DNA of 64,000 nt from Ascarosepion bandense (lineage: Eukaryota > Mollusca > Cephalopoda > Sepiida > Sepiidae): assembly GCA_037127315.1 (NCBI GenBank), contig JBBBDQ010000310.1:877001-941000 (forward strand), given 5' to 3'. The position numbers and the translations under genes were made by a program. Positions 12,334-24,504 of this stretch are shown in pieces (position 1 is the first letter of the stretch; each line of letters starts with the position of its first letter). Below the pieces are notes generated by a model. The model made no database searches. It saw only the letters and a list, made by a program, of their open reading frames with translations, and was not told where the DNA came from.

Positions 12334-13690
12334 AGAGTCATAATTTTTTTTTTTTATCTCGATTGGTTTGACACGAAGAGCTCCATCTTTCTTTTGGGTT
12401 TAGCACTACATTCTTCAATGAAGTTCTAGTTCAGTCCGTTTACAGAATTCAGATTTGTATATTTGGCAAGACATGAAGATAATTGTATTTCGATATTTTT
12501 TATGAATTCAAATGTAAATAAAATGTATCCCTTGTTTTTATTTAATTAATCAAATATTGATAAGGTTCATATAAGTTTCTAAAGTTGTTTAAAGACAATA
12601 ATTAGGTAAACATGAACACAAAAAGAAAGATTTTAAAAAAACTAGTACCGAAAATTAATTGCTGAAGATTATCGTTGATATGGGTAATAATAAAGCTGAC
12701 GAAGTTGTAAGACATGATTAATGCCAAAATGAAATCTTATTACCCCAATTATTTTGTAAGATGTCGACCTTGTGTTACATCCACGTACGAGGTAAATGTC
12801 ATTTAAGAACATTTTTTGGCATCTCTTTTGACATAATTTATCTATTTCTTTGTGGAGAATTCTATGTGGAGAAATATATTGATCTTATTTAAGAGCGAAA
12901 ACATTTGTATACTGGGGAGGAAATACATGTTGTTGTGAATAATCAAGAGTAGTCTCCCTTTGTTTTGTCACCTTCCTCTTAGAGAGAGAGCTATTTCTAT
13001 TAACTGAGACTATAAAAGAACATTATACGCGAAGCTTGTATTATCAGTTGAATAAAACTTCCTTAAAACCTACACCTACGTACTATTGTCATTACACATG
13101 TGTACACTGTTAGTATGAAAACTATCAACAAAAAAGGTATTAAATCTGCCGAAAATTATTCAGCTACCTCGTATTGCAAATTAATGTCATTCGAGGAAAG
13201 CAAAAACAACAACAATAATAATAATGATAATGGTCATTCTATTTTTACGCTAAATGTTAAATTACAGAAACGAAAATGTCGACATGACATCTTTTTGCTT
13301 TATAGTCGATTTATTTCAACTGATCCCATTTTTCATTAATTTTGTTTAAATATTTTAATAATCGATTGAAAGTTATTAATCTTTTCATCGTTCCTAAAAT
13401 CGTTTAATTGTTGATGTCTGGCACCAAAGAAAATATTAGATTATTTGCTTAAAATATTCAGAATACAAACCAAAATTTTGGACATATATTTTTTTAAATT
13501 GTTAAAGAACAAAAGTCAATTTTATGATTTCTATAAGTTTAGATTCATTTATAACACAACGAACAATATCCAATGGAACTTGCATTCATTTGCACCTCGT
13601 CTCTAAGGTAATGTTACGAAGATGGATTTAGTGAGGTCTTTCGGTATGTCACAAATATTGTATATTTCGTTTATTACTTATAATATATAT
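12334..13690. other. Non-coding stretch
   Basis: Starts just after the LINE tail with a poly(T) run. An open frame at 13,100-13,339 contains an AAC/AAT trinucleotide run (poly-Asn) and no domain. Nothing else is supported. Confidence 0.45.
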
Positions 13691-14060
13691 TTCTGTTACG
13701 ATCTCATTAGATCCTGCCGCTTTGTCCCTGTTCATATTCTCCAGTGCTGATCTTACTTCAGCTTTTTAATATTTCTGGCCCTTCCGTATTTTCAAGCGTA
13801 GGCTTCTCCCCCGCTTTGTAAAACGTTCTCTGACGTATTGCCTCTGCCTTTGGGTCGAATTTGTTTCGTGTGTCATGTCTCCACCGAGTCTCTCCGATCT
13901 GCACAAACTATCTTGACTGCGTCTTTGCCCCTTCACGTCTGTCGACCTTCTTCCTTCACGTTTAATATATCTCTTTCTCTCTAGCAGAAGATGATCACCC
14001 CGCCCCGGGAGGTGACGAACGCCAGCCAAGCTCGCGCTGAATATCTCGGTCGAACAAGTT
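13690..14060 (-). pseudogene. LINE fragment, minus strand (segment N-terminal to RT)
   Basis: On the minus strand the segment reads EGPEIL, then RSALENMNRDKAAGS, corresponding to DGPEIL and AMAKMNRNKAPGP in the RTE-like copy at 10,802-10,890. Upstream is a charged linker frame at 13,766-14,029. The catalytic RT domain is missing. It is a fragment of a related RTE-type LINE. Confidence 0.55.
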
Positions 14061-14299
14061 CAGTTGTCGAGTGAAAACCCACAGACTCTTGCTTATATTG
14101 AGCCTTGACTTTTTCTCATTAACGCTTAGTGTGGGTTCCTCTCACTATAACCGTACGAGAAGCGTGGTCCTGTCGAAACAGTCAAATTTTAGTTATCACT
14201 TCCAAATTTATTTACCATCGAATCTATAGTGTGTTATCGTTTGTAACATTTGTTTTTATCATTTCACTCTTTCGATCTGAGACGTTTTTAATTACAGTT

Positions 14300-14980
14300 A
14301 CATTTTTCGGACTATTGTCCTCATCTTTGTACGACGTTTCGGTCGTTGTGCGCTCTGTCCTTCTTCAGAGGCTACGAATTTCGAACCGAACCCTTTAATA
14401 CAATAAACTGGGGGATATCATTCTTATTCCTTGTCTTGAGCTACTTCTGGTAATCATGAGTTATCTCCCTCTAACCCTGTAAGTTAATTTTTCGCCGCTG
14501 CTGTAGTCTGTTATTGAACTTACAACTCTTTGAGTCAAGTCACAAGAACTAACCAACGTCTATATCCACTAGGCCATGTGTCCTTAAGAACAACTGAATT
14601 TGGGGGATTTATCAACCTAATGTCCAGTTATCCTTTTTTAACCAGAGTTCATATTGCAATTTTTGATGGTAATGGTTTTCTCTAGTATTTTTGCCAGAGT
14701 TCATATTGCAATTTGGACACTAATGATTTTTTTCTGGCACTCCGTATTACTGGTTTCCATATTGCGTTCATCTCTATGTTTGGCCGGCTTAGGGAATTTT
14801 TGTAGCCTAGCATATATGCTGATTCCTTAGGTTTAAAGTTTGTAATAAAGGGTTCTGTTCGAAATTCCTAGCAACTGAAGAAGACCGTAGCGTACAATGG
14901 CCGAAACGTCGTATAAATGGCAACAAAGATTAGGACAATAGAACGAATAATATAAATACTGTATTTACCACCTCATCTCA
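14300..14980. mobile_element. Foldback element, copy 1 (HHR-like core in both arms)
   Basis: The left end (14,305-14,400) and the right end (14,855-14,975) are inverted copies of each other, with the motif TACGACGTTTCGG on the left and CCGAAACGTCGTA on the right. Two related copies are at 23,700-24,085 and 60,586-61,099. The interior holds the shared segment ATCATGAGTTATCTCCCTC and, at 14,515-14,590, a reversed tRNA-like segment also present in copy 3. A roughly 60-bp direct duplication (AGAGTTCATATTGCAATTT) lies at about 14,644-14,735. No protein is encoded. Confidence 0.7.
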
Positions 14981-14984
14981 GAAA

Positions 14985-15458
14985 TATAGACAAAGACGTT
15001 TTTAATTATCTAAGTTTTCTCGCTTTGTATATAACTGCCATAAGAAATGATCTCGCTTCGGCCGAAAGAAAATACCATATGTTTCCTTTTCTTCAGTCCT
15101 GTCCGATTATTGGCATCTGCTAAAAAGTTAAAACTGTCTAATTATCGCAAAGCATTTTTTAGCTAGCTAACTGTCCCAATTTTGTGGGATGTGCGTTGAA
15201 AATTATTTTACTATTCACCTCCACCTTTTAAAACTCGTCACTTTTTCTCTTATATCGAGTGGGCTAGATTCTATTCAGAGTTGTTGAATCCCTTCAATGT
15301 AAGTCGTCATTTGTTTGCATATCTCTGAATATTTGCTTTCTTTTACTCACTCGAACGTTCTCCTAGTTTATCTTTTTTAACTTGTTAGAAATTTTTGTTG
15401 CAGGTAGTTTGGACTTTAACTAAGTTAAAACTTATTTTTTATATATAGTTTTTTAGTT
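14985..15458. other. Non-coding stretch before LINE
   Basis: No gene or repeat recognised; ends in a TA-rich run immediately before the LINE 5' end. Confidence 0.5.
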
Positions 15459-15774
15459 GGAGTAGACAGACCCTTCTATTGCCCGGTTCACACTCCTCCC
15501 ACATCTATTGAACAGGTGTAGAGGCTCATCCCTTGTTCCCTGTTTAGGAAGTGGTTTCCGGCTCTTTTCTCTCCTCAGACCTCAGTAATGGTGCTTCTGC
15601 AATTTTCCTGTGATGTGTGTGGTCGGTGGCAACGTCTCTTCATTGTGAGGGTACCGGGTTGGCAGTTTTCTGGTTGCTGCTTCCGACTAATAGTTAGGAG
15701 CCCTACCTCCTGCGTAGGGTCAAGAGCGGCCGCTCTGATCAACAGTTGCATAATATCGAGGTTCTTGCAGTGCC

Positions 15775-16827
15775 ATGTCGCTCATGGATAGGGTCCCTGC
15801 AGGCGCTTTGCTGCAGCCCGCGCGAGTTTCCTGCCATTGCATGTCGCAGCTAATGACCATTTGCTTCCTCTACTCGAGGTCTCTCTCCAACAACATTAAA
15901 CATGAACATCCATATCTCCGCAAAACAGCTAAACCAAGCAAATTAAAATCACTTAAACCTCTTAACATTTCCTTTACTAACATCCGGGGTATCCGAACCA
16001 ACTTCTGTAGCATTGAATCTTTCCGCCATCAAAAGTCCCCTGACATCCTAGCTCTTTGTGAGACTAATCTCAACCCCTCAATTCTCTCATCTGACTTCTC
16101 TATTCCTGGCTACCTTCCCCTCTTCAGAAAAGACTCCAATGTCCACATGCATGGGCTTGGTGTTTACGTCAGTGAACGCCTTCCACTAGCTAGGATGATC
16201 TCTCTTGAATCCCTAGATCATTCTTATATGTGTTGCCGTCTCTCCCTTCTAGGCTCAGTTAGCTATTTCTTCTTTCTCTACCGATCCCCTTCATCTTCCT
16301 ACTGCTCTGTACTTGACAGCATCTCCAATAATATCGACAAGGCCATTTCCTCCCATCCTTTTGCCAATATATTTGTGTTTGGCGACTTTAATGCCCATCA
16401 TGCTGAGTGGCTGGAGAACTCTGTCACAGATCTTTCTGGTGTACACACCATGAATTTTTCAATCCCTCAGTCACTTACGCAGGTGGAGTTCCCCACGCGT
16501 TTCTGTAATAGCCCTAATGGACACGAATCACTACTAGATCTCTGCTTTACCTCCACCCCCGACTCTTGCAATGTCAAGCAACTCTTCCCTCTCGGAAACT
16601 CTGACCATGCGGCAGTTTCCTTCAGCATCTCCTTCCTCCTCTACTCCACCCAAGAACCTCTGACCAGCAGAATATCTTACTGCTACCAAAGAGCCGATTG
16701 GAATTCGTTCCGTAATTTCCTGAGTGACGTCCCTTGGAACAAAGCCTTCCTATTGAAAACTGTGCGGCTGAGGTCTCCTCTTCGGTTAAGGCAGGCATCG
16801 ATGCTTTCATCCCTGCCAGGAAGTTAA
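15775..16827 (+). pseudogene. LINE apurinic-like endonuclease ORF (uninterrupted)
   Basis: The 350-residue frame carries an exonuclease-endonuclease-phosphatase fold of LINE type: SFTNIRG at residues 66-72 (Asn ligand), CETNL at 95-99 (catalytic Glu), GDFNAHH at 203-209, and NSDHAAV at 275-281 (catalytic Asp-His). These metal-binding and catalytic residues are all present. The role is to nick target DNA to prime reverse transcription. The frame stops where the RT should follow, so the protein is cut off from its polymerase and the element is dead as a whole. The first ~60 residues may be untranslated leader. Confidence 0.8.
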
Positions 16828-17039
16828 GACTTAAATCCCACTCATCTGTTTCTCCCCTGGTTCTCCCCTGACTGCTCAGCTGCCATCGCCCACCGAAATC
16901 ACTTCTTTCGGCTTTATGGGAGTCATGCGTCGCACCATAACAGGCGCCTCTTTGCCCCGGCTCGCAATAAGTGCAAGAAGGTACTTAAAGGAGCGAAGCT
17001 GATGTTTGCAGCTAGAATGAAGCAGCGCATAGCATCCCG

Positions 17040-18500
17040 TAAGTTATTGAACAGCAGTAAGCCCTCGGACCCTCTCTAATCAACGAATTTGAGGTCCTCA
17101 CCTCTTCAACAGACAAGGCTGAGTGTTTCGCTCGCAGATTATCCACTAACTCGACACTGGACTCGTCTGGAGTATCTGTACCCGACTTCCCTCTCCGAAC
17201 CCAGGCTCAACTGACTGATATACTAATTACACCCTCGGTAGTCACCAAAATAGTTTCTAAGCTTGACCCCCCCCCCCATAAGGCGAGCGGTGGCGACGGA
17301 ATCCCTATCATTGTCGTAAAGAAATGTGCTCCTGAACTCTCTGTTCTCTCTGTGCTCTGTTCTTTCTAAACTCTATAACTACTGCCTCTCTGCTTCTTGC
17401 TTTCCTGCTTGCTGGAAATCCTCCTCCGTGGTACCTATATATAAAAATACTGGCGAACCCTCTGACTCCGCTAATTATCGCCCTATCAGCCTCCTGACGA
17501 TTTTTGGCAACATCTCTCAGTCCACAGACTCTTCTCTAACAAACAGTATGGGTTCCGCTTCATCAGGTCTACTGCTGATATGCTCACGACCATCACTGAG
17601 TATATACACCAAGCCCTCAACAAGAACATCGAAGCCCAAACTGTTGCCCTTGACATGCTGGCCTTCTATGCAAGCTGCAGGGCTATGGTATAACTGGACA
17701 ATTGTTTGACCTAATCCAGTCATGCTTTCAAATAAAACAATGCCTCCCAATACTATCACACGAACGCGGGTGCCCCTCAAGGCTCTATTCTGGGTCCTAC
17801 GCTTTTCTTTATCGATATTAACGATCTCCCCGATGTAATAAGATCCCAAGTAGACATATACACTGACGACACTACGGTTACTCTCGTCTCGATCAAATAT
17901 CTACCGAGGCTGACAAAGCAAACCTCGCTGCCGAGCTTGAAAAAGAACTCCAATCCGTGGTGGACTGGGGTAAGAAATGGCTCGTAAATTTTAATGCTTC
18001 CAGAACGAAGCTGCTATCTATTAACCATCACAGACAATCGTTTCTCCCACCCATTAACATTAATCAGGCTTATCTCCCTGAAAGTAAAACACCGCGCCTC
18101 CTCGGATTAACTCTCACATCAGACCTTAATAACTATATAGAATCCATAGCTAAATCCGCTGCTAAGAAAGTCGGTTCTCTGTGTACGGCCAGGAAGTTTT
18201 TCCCGTCCGAAACAATCCTGCACATATAAAAATCTACCATCCACCCGTACATTGCTGCCATATCTGATCGCCTAGGGATCCTTGACCAAATCCATCGGAG
18301 AGTCTATAATGTGATCGATCCCAACTTGGCAGCTAGGATACAGTCGCTTTCTCACCGACGCAATGTGGCTTCCCTGTGTCTCTTCTACAAATATTTTCAC
18401 GGATTCTGCTCCAATGAACTTAGCTCACTGGTACCCCCTATGTATGAATTTCCTCGAGCCACGAGATTAGCAACTAGGTCCCACCCTTTTAATGTGTAAC
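17040..18500 (+). pseudogene. LINE reverse transcriptase, heavily frameshifted
   Basis: Motifs occur in the expected order but in different frames: the pre-A segment KASGGDGIP (about 17,281), NYRPISLLTIFGN (17,475 on), FIDINDLPDV-like (about 17,811-17,838), YTDDTTV (17,859 on), VVDWGKKWLVNFNASRTKLL (17,957 on) and LSHRRNVASLCLFYKYFHG (about 18,347). At least five frame changes or stops prevent translation. Confidence 0.8.
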
Positions 18501-18849
18501 CGATAAATTGTAAAAGCAAATTCTACTCCATCAGCATCTTTTCTCGCACTTCCTGCCTGTGAAATTCCCTTCCGCATACTTGCTTTCCCGACAGCTACAA
18601 TCTTCAAGAATTCAAATGTAAAGTCAATAGTCACCTCCTGTCTCACTAACTTAACATCCTCTCTCTCGTGCTTTTTTCTCCGTCCACCCCACTCATCAGT
18701 ATTCTCTTCCTTCTCATACTCTCTTCCTGACACACTCTGCAACCTGTCACTCTTTCTCATAACATTCCTCCTATATAGCCCTCTGCACAACAGCGGCAGT
18801 AAAATGCCTTTCTTGGGGCTACACGATTATATATATAAAAAAATTATCA

Positions 18850-21140
18850 GTATTGTAAAATTCTTTGAAAACCAGGAAACTTTATTTCTGAGAATTCCGT
18901 CTCTCTAACTGACCAGTGGGTGGCCTGTACCTAAGGGCCATAAAATTCTTTCAACAATTTCCATACAAGGGAAAAGCTGTTTCAAATCAAATTATAGTTA
19001 GATGTCATTTTATCAATGGTCGTTAAATTTTCACAATACCCGAGAGACTCACCTTTTGCAATAATGGCTATCCTGCATTTGATGGCATGAAATCATACAG
19101 AATTTTTAAATTTCTAACCGAAAGAGTCATAAGAAACTTTATCTCGAGTGATAGTTCGGTTTCAGCAGCCGTAAATTCATTTATCTATTTTACTTAGGTG
19201 GCTCTTTTAGAATATCTTTCCCCTAGAAGCTAGCGAATAAAGAAGAAAAAATTTTCAATTACATTTTTCTGTAAATACTGTACATTTTTATTTTTATTTT
19301 TTTTTATATTGATCGGTCTCTCTAAACAACTACGTTCCTTTCTTTCGAATACTAGAAATAATGTGACAGGTGCATTTTTTATTATCAGTGATTCTTCCTT
19401 TTGGCTTTTATAGAGCCTGTTGTTTGGTTTACCTTTCGTCCTGTTATTTCTTTTATTCTGTAGTGAATATTTGCTGTTTTTTGGATGGTCATTTTCTATT
19501 TTTTGTACACCTTTCATTGAGCAAATCCTCTTTAGCCAATCTTTATTTGTTTTTAATTACTGTGTTTAGTGTTCGGTAATCTTTTCCATTCTTTGGTATT
19601 GTTTGTTGTTGCTTTTTCATTATCTCGAGAATTTACTATGTAATTCACTCGTTCCTTTCTTGTCAATATTTATTTTGTAAAAATACAAAATTGTGGCACA
19701 AGGCCGAAAAGGGAAAGGGGCAGAGGTTGGTACTCACTTAACTATCCTATACCTAGCTAAACACTATCACGACCCATTCACTCATTACAATTTGCACAAT
19801 CACCAAAAGAACCCATCCATCACCTCCCAATCCGTCATACACCACAATACCACAAACTTACAAGGGACACCTAAAAAAGTGGGGGAATAACCCATGACAA
19901 TAAAAATGTATTTATATACAATATAATATAACTTAAAGCATTTCATGAAAGATGAAATGATGGGAGGGGGATGAACACAAAAAAAAAACTAAAAATACAA
20001 CAAATTTTTAAACTAAAATAATAAACCATGTTAGTAAGACCCGTCCATCCCAGAAAAATAGTGGCCGCTGTAAAAGGGAGTGGGAGGGGGGTAAAAAAAT
20101 TCATGGAATGGGACAATTAAAAGCTGAAACAGCAAAGATAAAAGGAGGCCAAAATAAACTGGTTGGTTGCGACTTGGATCATAACAAAAGAGAAAGCCGG
20201 GTACAGGCTAGGAACACATTCATTCATTATAACTAGGTACACAAAACCAAAGGAATCCACCCCGGTGTAACCAGCAGATCTAAAAGAGAAAATCAAGACT
20301 AGACTCGCCACATTTACCCACCTTTTGCTGAAGTCTGTCAAAGTCAAACGTTTCCAATCAGTTCTAATACTTATTTTGAGCCAGGCCCCATATCGTTCCT
20401 TTCTTGTCTCATTTCTTGTCTATTTTTCTTTGAGATGATCTCATTTGCCGACGTCATTAATGATTCCCTCTACATGTTTCACTTTGATTATGCAATGTCA
20501 TTCAGGTTGTATTCGTTTATAAGTCTGTTTTGATTATCACTTTGCAACTTGGATTCTTCAGCAATCTTTTGTGTTGCAGTTTAGGCGTGGCTTTGGCTAC
20601 TGATGGAGCATAAAAAGAGACGCTGTAAATCAGCATTCCCAGCAGTCAAGAATGAGGAAGTTTCCCTCAAATTTGTCAAGTCATTTAAATATGCACAAAT
20701 TTCTGCTACGAACAGTTTTCTTTGTTACAATTTACTAAATATAGTGCGTCTTTTGTGTTTTTGTATATTTTACCAACAACTGAATTACTTTTCCTTTTAA
20801 ACTTGCCATTAAGAATAACATAAGGAGGATTCCATAAAACCTAGAAGTATTTTCACTATCATGAAAGCAATAGATACAATAGATTTTGAGACTATTCCAG
20901 TTAATATTCCTTCTTAGATCTCAAATCCACAATTTGGCCAACATGGGTGTATTTGACAAATACCAAATAAATAGACATCCATAGACAAAAATCCTGGCGT
21001 GATGAGGTAAAAAGGATATTATATTCAGAATCTGCATGGTAAAAAGAACTCCATTGAACAGAAATAATCCCAATAACTATGAATTTCTTTTTGTAGAGCA
21101 GTGTTAGGTTTTCTCACGGATTTCTAAATCAACATAAAAA
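18850..21140. other. Non-coding stretch
   Basis: No LINE, LTR or gene signature seen. There is an A/T-rich low-complexity patch around 19,240-19,310 and a G-rich interval at 19,960-20,090. Open frames at 19,370-19,579, 19,693-19,890 and 20,603-20,800 have no domains or splice-like borders. Confidence 0.45.
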
Positions 21141-21147
21141 TACGATC

Positions 21148-22260
21148 TGAGCCATATTAAACTGAGTGATTATCTGTTGTGTATTGAGACCAACGTAATG
21201 ACAGCATCTCAGTTTATTATTGTTTTCTCCACCATTTCGAGCTCATCCTAACAATTTCTATCTGAGCCATATCAAACGGTGTAGTAATCACTTGTGTTAA
21301 GAGAACAACATGATGACGTCATCTCAATTGATTTTTTTCGGGAAAATTTAGAAATGATCCAACAATTTTGATCTGTGCCTTACTAAACATCTGTTGAGAC
21401 TAACGTGATGTCCGCACCTCAGTTTATTATTGTTTTCTCCGCCATTTCTAGATCAACCCAACAATTTCAATCTGAGACATACCAAACTGGGGGGAAAACT
21501 GTTGTGTAGTGAAACCATCGTGATGACGACACCTAAATTACTTTTTGTTTACTCTGCCGTTTCTAATTATTTCCAACAATTTCGATCTAATCCATACCAA
21601 ACTGTGTGGTAAACACTTGTGTTGAGGGACCAACATAATGACGTTTTCGCAATTTTTTATTGTTTTCTCCAGCATTTCTAGATCAACCTAACAATTTCAA
21701 TCTGAACCATACCAGTCTGAGTAGTAATCTGTTGTGTTGTGAGACCAACCTGATTACATTATTGTATTCTTGACCATAATAACTATTTAGATTTGATATA
21801 TACCAAACTCTGTGGTAACCTGTTTTGTAGAATGACCAACGTGATAACGGCACTTCGATTAATTATTGTTTTCTCTGCCATTTTTAGATCATCTTAATAA
21901 ATTCCATGGGAGCTATACCAAACTATGTGGTAATATGTTGTGTAGAAAGACCAAACTATTGTCTGCACCACAATTTTGATCTGAACTATACCAAACTGTG
22001 TGATAATCTGTTGTATAGTGAGACCAACGTGATGACGGTACTTCAGTTCATTATTGTTTTGTCCCTATTCCTATATCACCTTAACAACCTATAACTGAGC
22101 CATGCCAAACTTGCCAATCTGTTGTTTTAAGAGACCCTTGTGATTAGTGCCACCTAAATTTATTATCGGTTTCTCCCCATTTCTAGATCATCTTTACCAT
22201 GTCTGAGCCATAATGAATTGTATGGAAATCTTTTGGGTGATGACGGTCACATCACATTAT
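21148..22260. repeat. Degenerate ~115-bp tandem satellite, about ten to eleven monomers
   Basis: A segment like CTGAGCCATACCAAACTG recurs near 21,147, 21,261, 21,371, 21,470, 21,587, 21,703, 21,793, 21,908, 21,980, 22,096 and 22,202. Most spacings are 107-117 bp, with shorter steps where monomers carry deletions. Each monomer also contains GAGACCAACGTGATGACG and TTATTGTTTTCTCC. Monomers differ from each other clearly, so the array is old. The short open frames inside are not conserved between monomers. Confidence 0.85.
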
Positions 22261-22504
22261 TGAAAGACGACTATCCAAGATCTGCCACCTCACATGGCTT
22301 TTATTATTAGTGATTTTCTAAAGCATCTTGTAATGCTGTCTTTTGAAATTCTTGCCATATTGATTAATGAATACCCGGAATTTGATCATCAAACACCTGA
22401 CATAACTATGAATAATAACAAGCAGTATATTAAACTGAGTCAGTTGAAATAGTTATTACATTTTTGCAATGTTTTTCATAAATATTTGCTGATACTTAAA
22501 TTTA

Positions 22505-22506
22505 GC

Positions 22507-22561
<55 letters not shown>
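22505..22561. repeat. (GATA)n microsatellite
   Basis: Uninterrupted GATA tetranucleotide run; similar runs occur at 29,494 and 39,330. Confidence 0.98.
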
Positions 22562-22569
22562 CCATTCCT

Positions 22570-23570
22570 GTTCCCTCTAATTCAAAAATATTATATTGAT
22601 CTTACCAGTTGTACAGAGAGTTTATAACAAGGACTACTCATCATCTGCAACCTCATGTTTTGTCAACAATTTTTAACTGACATACAGAGACAAATTGCAT
22701 TTTTAATGGCTTTTCCATCTTATTTGTCGTTAGTGTGGATCTAATTACAGTGGAATATCAAGATTTTGTTATTTTTTGTCAAATTCTTTAAAACTTATTT
22801 TATTAGTCCATCAATAATATAATCTTAACATTTTTTTAATTTTTATTGTTTTATGTTACTATCTTTTTTATAAAACAAAGCGTGTAAGAATATTAATTTT
22901 TCGTTTTTGACCATGTTCCTAATAACGTAAATTTCTTACTATCGGTGAATATATTCACTTTGATAATAAAGAACAAATGTTTATGCTTGTGAGTTTTAGA
23001 TTCGACTAAAACATCAAATAAGAGAATTATATATATAATAGATATGAATGTAAGAGTTCCTAAGCAAAGCGTAAAATTAAGTTTTCCTCAAAGGTTTCTT
23101 TAGGCATTTTTTGTTTTGTTTTATATTTATTCATTGTGTTGATTTCTGTTTTCTGTGATTATGAATATTGTTTGGCAAAATTGATAAGTACTCTCTATCT
23201 TAATTAGGTAAATGTCAGCCTGTCGGTAAATGTTACCGTGATAGTGATAGATAGTGCCTAGTTCAGGATAGAAAAAGTTTAAAGAGAATTTAAATATAAG
23301 TATTCTTTACATAGTGTTATTAACCCTTCTTTATGAAATCATTTGCATACGAGATCATGTACATTTAAAAATGAAAATTATTACGCTCTTCAAAAATATT
23401 ATGACGAAATTAGTACAAACGTTTCTATTTTGCAAATTGATCACATTAACATTTTTGATAATTATCAATGATGATTGAAAGCATGGGAACTGAAGACTAT
23501 GAACATTGAATAGTATCTTCATAAATTTGATCCACTTGTATGACAACTCATACATGTCCATAATTCAATA
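22570..23570. other. AT-rich non-coding stretch
   Basis: No gene or element recognised; a minus-strand frame at 23,355-23,561 lacks any motif. Confidence 0.45.
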
Positions 23571-23572
23571 AA

Positions 23573-23605
23573 CCACACACACACATACACACACACAAAG
23601 ACACA

Positions 23606-23664
<59 letters not shown>
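23573..23664. repeat. Compound (CA)n(TA)n microsatellite
   Basis: Interrupted CA run followed by a pure TA run, immediately before foldback copy 2. Confidence 0.97.
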
Positions 23665-23699
23665 TGCGAGGAAAACTCAATACATTTATATTAAACTAG

Positions 23700-24085
23700 T
23701 TACATTACATTATTCGGACTATTATTCTCATCTTTGTTGCCATTTGTACGACGTTTCGGCCGTTGTACGCTCCGGCCTTCTTCAGATGCTATCATTTCTT
23801 GCGCAATGCCTCTTTTGGTAGTCATGAGTTATCTCCCTCTAACTGGACTCCCTAAGGGTACCGCAGCGTTGAACAAGTAGCTTAGAGAGTCCGGTTAGAG
23901 GGAAATAACTCATGACTACTAAAAGAGGCTTCGCACAAGGAATGAGAATGATATACATCAGTGATCGTAATAAAGTGTTTGGTTCCAAATTCCTAGCACC
24001 TGAAAAAGGCCGGAGCATACAACGACCAAAACGTCGTACAAATGGCAACAAAGATGAGAACAATAGTCCGATAATGTAAATAATG
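23700..24085. mobile_element. Foldback element, copy 2
   Basis: The left arm (about 23,706-23,850) and right arm (about 23,885-24,078) are inverted copies: TACGACGTTTCGGCCGTTGT on the left answers ACGACCAAAACGTCGTAC on the right, and TAGTCATGAGTTATCTCCC answers AAATAACTCATGACTA. The centre is about 40 bp. The outer ends carry TTACATTA/TAATGTAA. Same family as 14,300-14,980 and 60,586-61,099. Confidence 0.8.
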
Positions 24086-24138
24086 TAAATACTACCTCAT
24101 CTCAGAAATATAGACAGATACATGTGGAGCGTGACTAA

Positions 24139-24445
24139 TATATTATGCTCTCATGACGATTGAGCTCTCTAAAGAGAAAATTTTAAGAACAGTGCCACTT
24201 CTGCGATTTGCGCGTTATTCCTCATCAATGAATTGAGTTCTTCCAGTGACTGGCGTATGTATACACCGCTTATATATAACACGCTAAAATTTCGCATCTC
24301 TCATTCCATGCGCCTTTGGCTTAGAGAGTAAGGACTCTGACTGACACCAAATCGGTCGAGTTTTGATTCCGGCCAGAAGCAAGTGTAAGTCTAGCCACAC
24401 TGGTGAGCTGTGATACAGCAAAACAGGCTTGTATGTGAATTACTA

Positions 24446-24446
<1 letters not shown>
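24139..24446 (+). mobile_element. tRNA-derived SINE, copy A
   Basis: Homologous along its length to the minus-strand copy at 43,310-43,616. The tRNA-like part (24,305-24,375) has an A-box-like TGGCTTAGAGAGTAAGG and a B-box-like GAGTTTTGATTCC, about 35 bp apart. The downstream body ends with CTGGTGAGCTGTGATACAGC and CAGGCTTGTATGTG before a GT microsatellite. Octopus genomes are known to contain tRNA-related SINEs; family identity is not claimed. Confidence 0.75.

Positions 24447-24500
<54 letters not shown>
24447..24500. repeat. (TG)n microsatellite at SINE tail
   Basis: Pure TG run directly abutting the 3' end of SINE copy A. Confidence 0.98.
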
Positions 24501-24503
<3 letters not shown>

Positions 24504-24504
24504 A

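Larger units (their letters stand above)
15459..18843 (+). mobile_element. Jockey/CR1-like non-LTR retrotransposon, near full length, inactive
   Basis: The element starts at GGAGTAGACAGACCC; the same 5' leader occurs at 37,508. It ends with TATAGCCCTCTGCACA and a TA/A-rich tail near 18,843. In between are an intact endonuclease ORF (15,775-16,827), a badly frameshifted RT with KASGGDGIPI near 17,281-17,310 and YTDD at 17,859-17,870, and a C-terminal part (LLGLTLTSDL near 18,100, then LSHRRNVASL near 18,345). Pieces of the same family lie at 1230, 5350, 59,477 and 63,500. Clade assignment is from the look of the protein only. Confidence 0.85.

Noticed and set aside
19370..19579. Signal-peptide exon for the nAChR gene
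   Set aside because: The hydrophobic Met-initiated frame is too long and Cys/Phe-rich, has no clear cleavage region and no donor in a phase compatible with 27,599 or 27,619.
24305..24375. Possible functional tRNA gene (also near 43,365-43,445, 58,075-58,140 and 60,880-60,960)
   Set aside because: A- and B-box-like motifs exist, but the acceptor stem does not pair and the segments head repeated SINE bodies.
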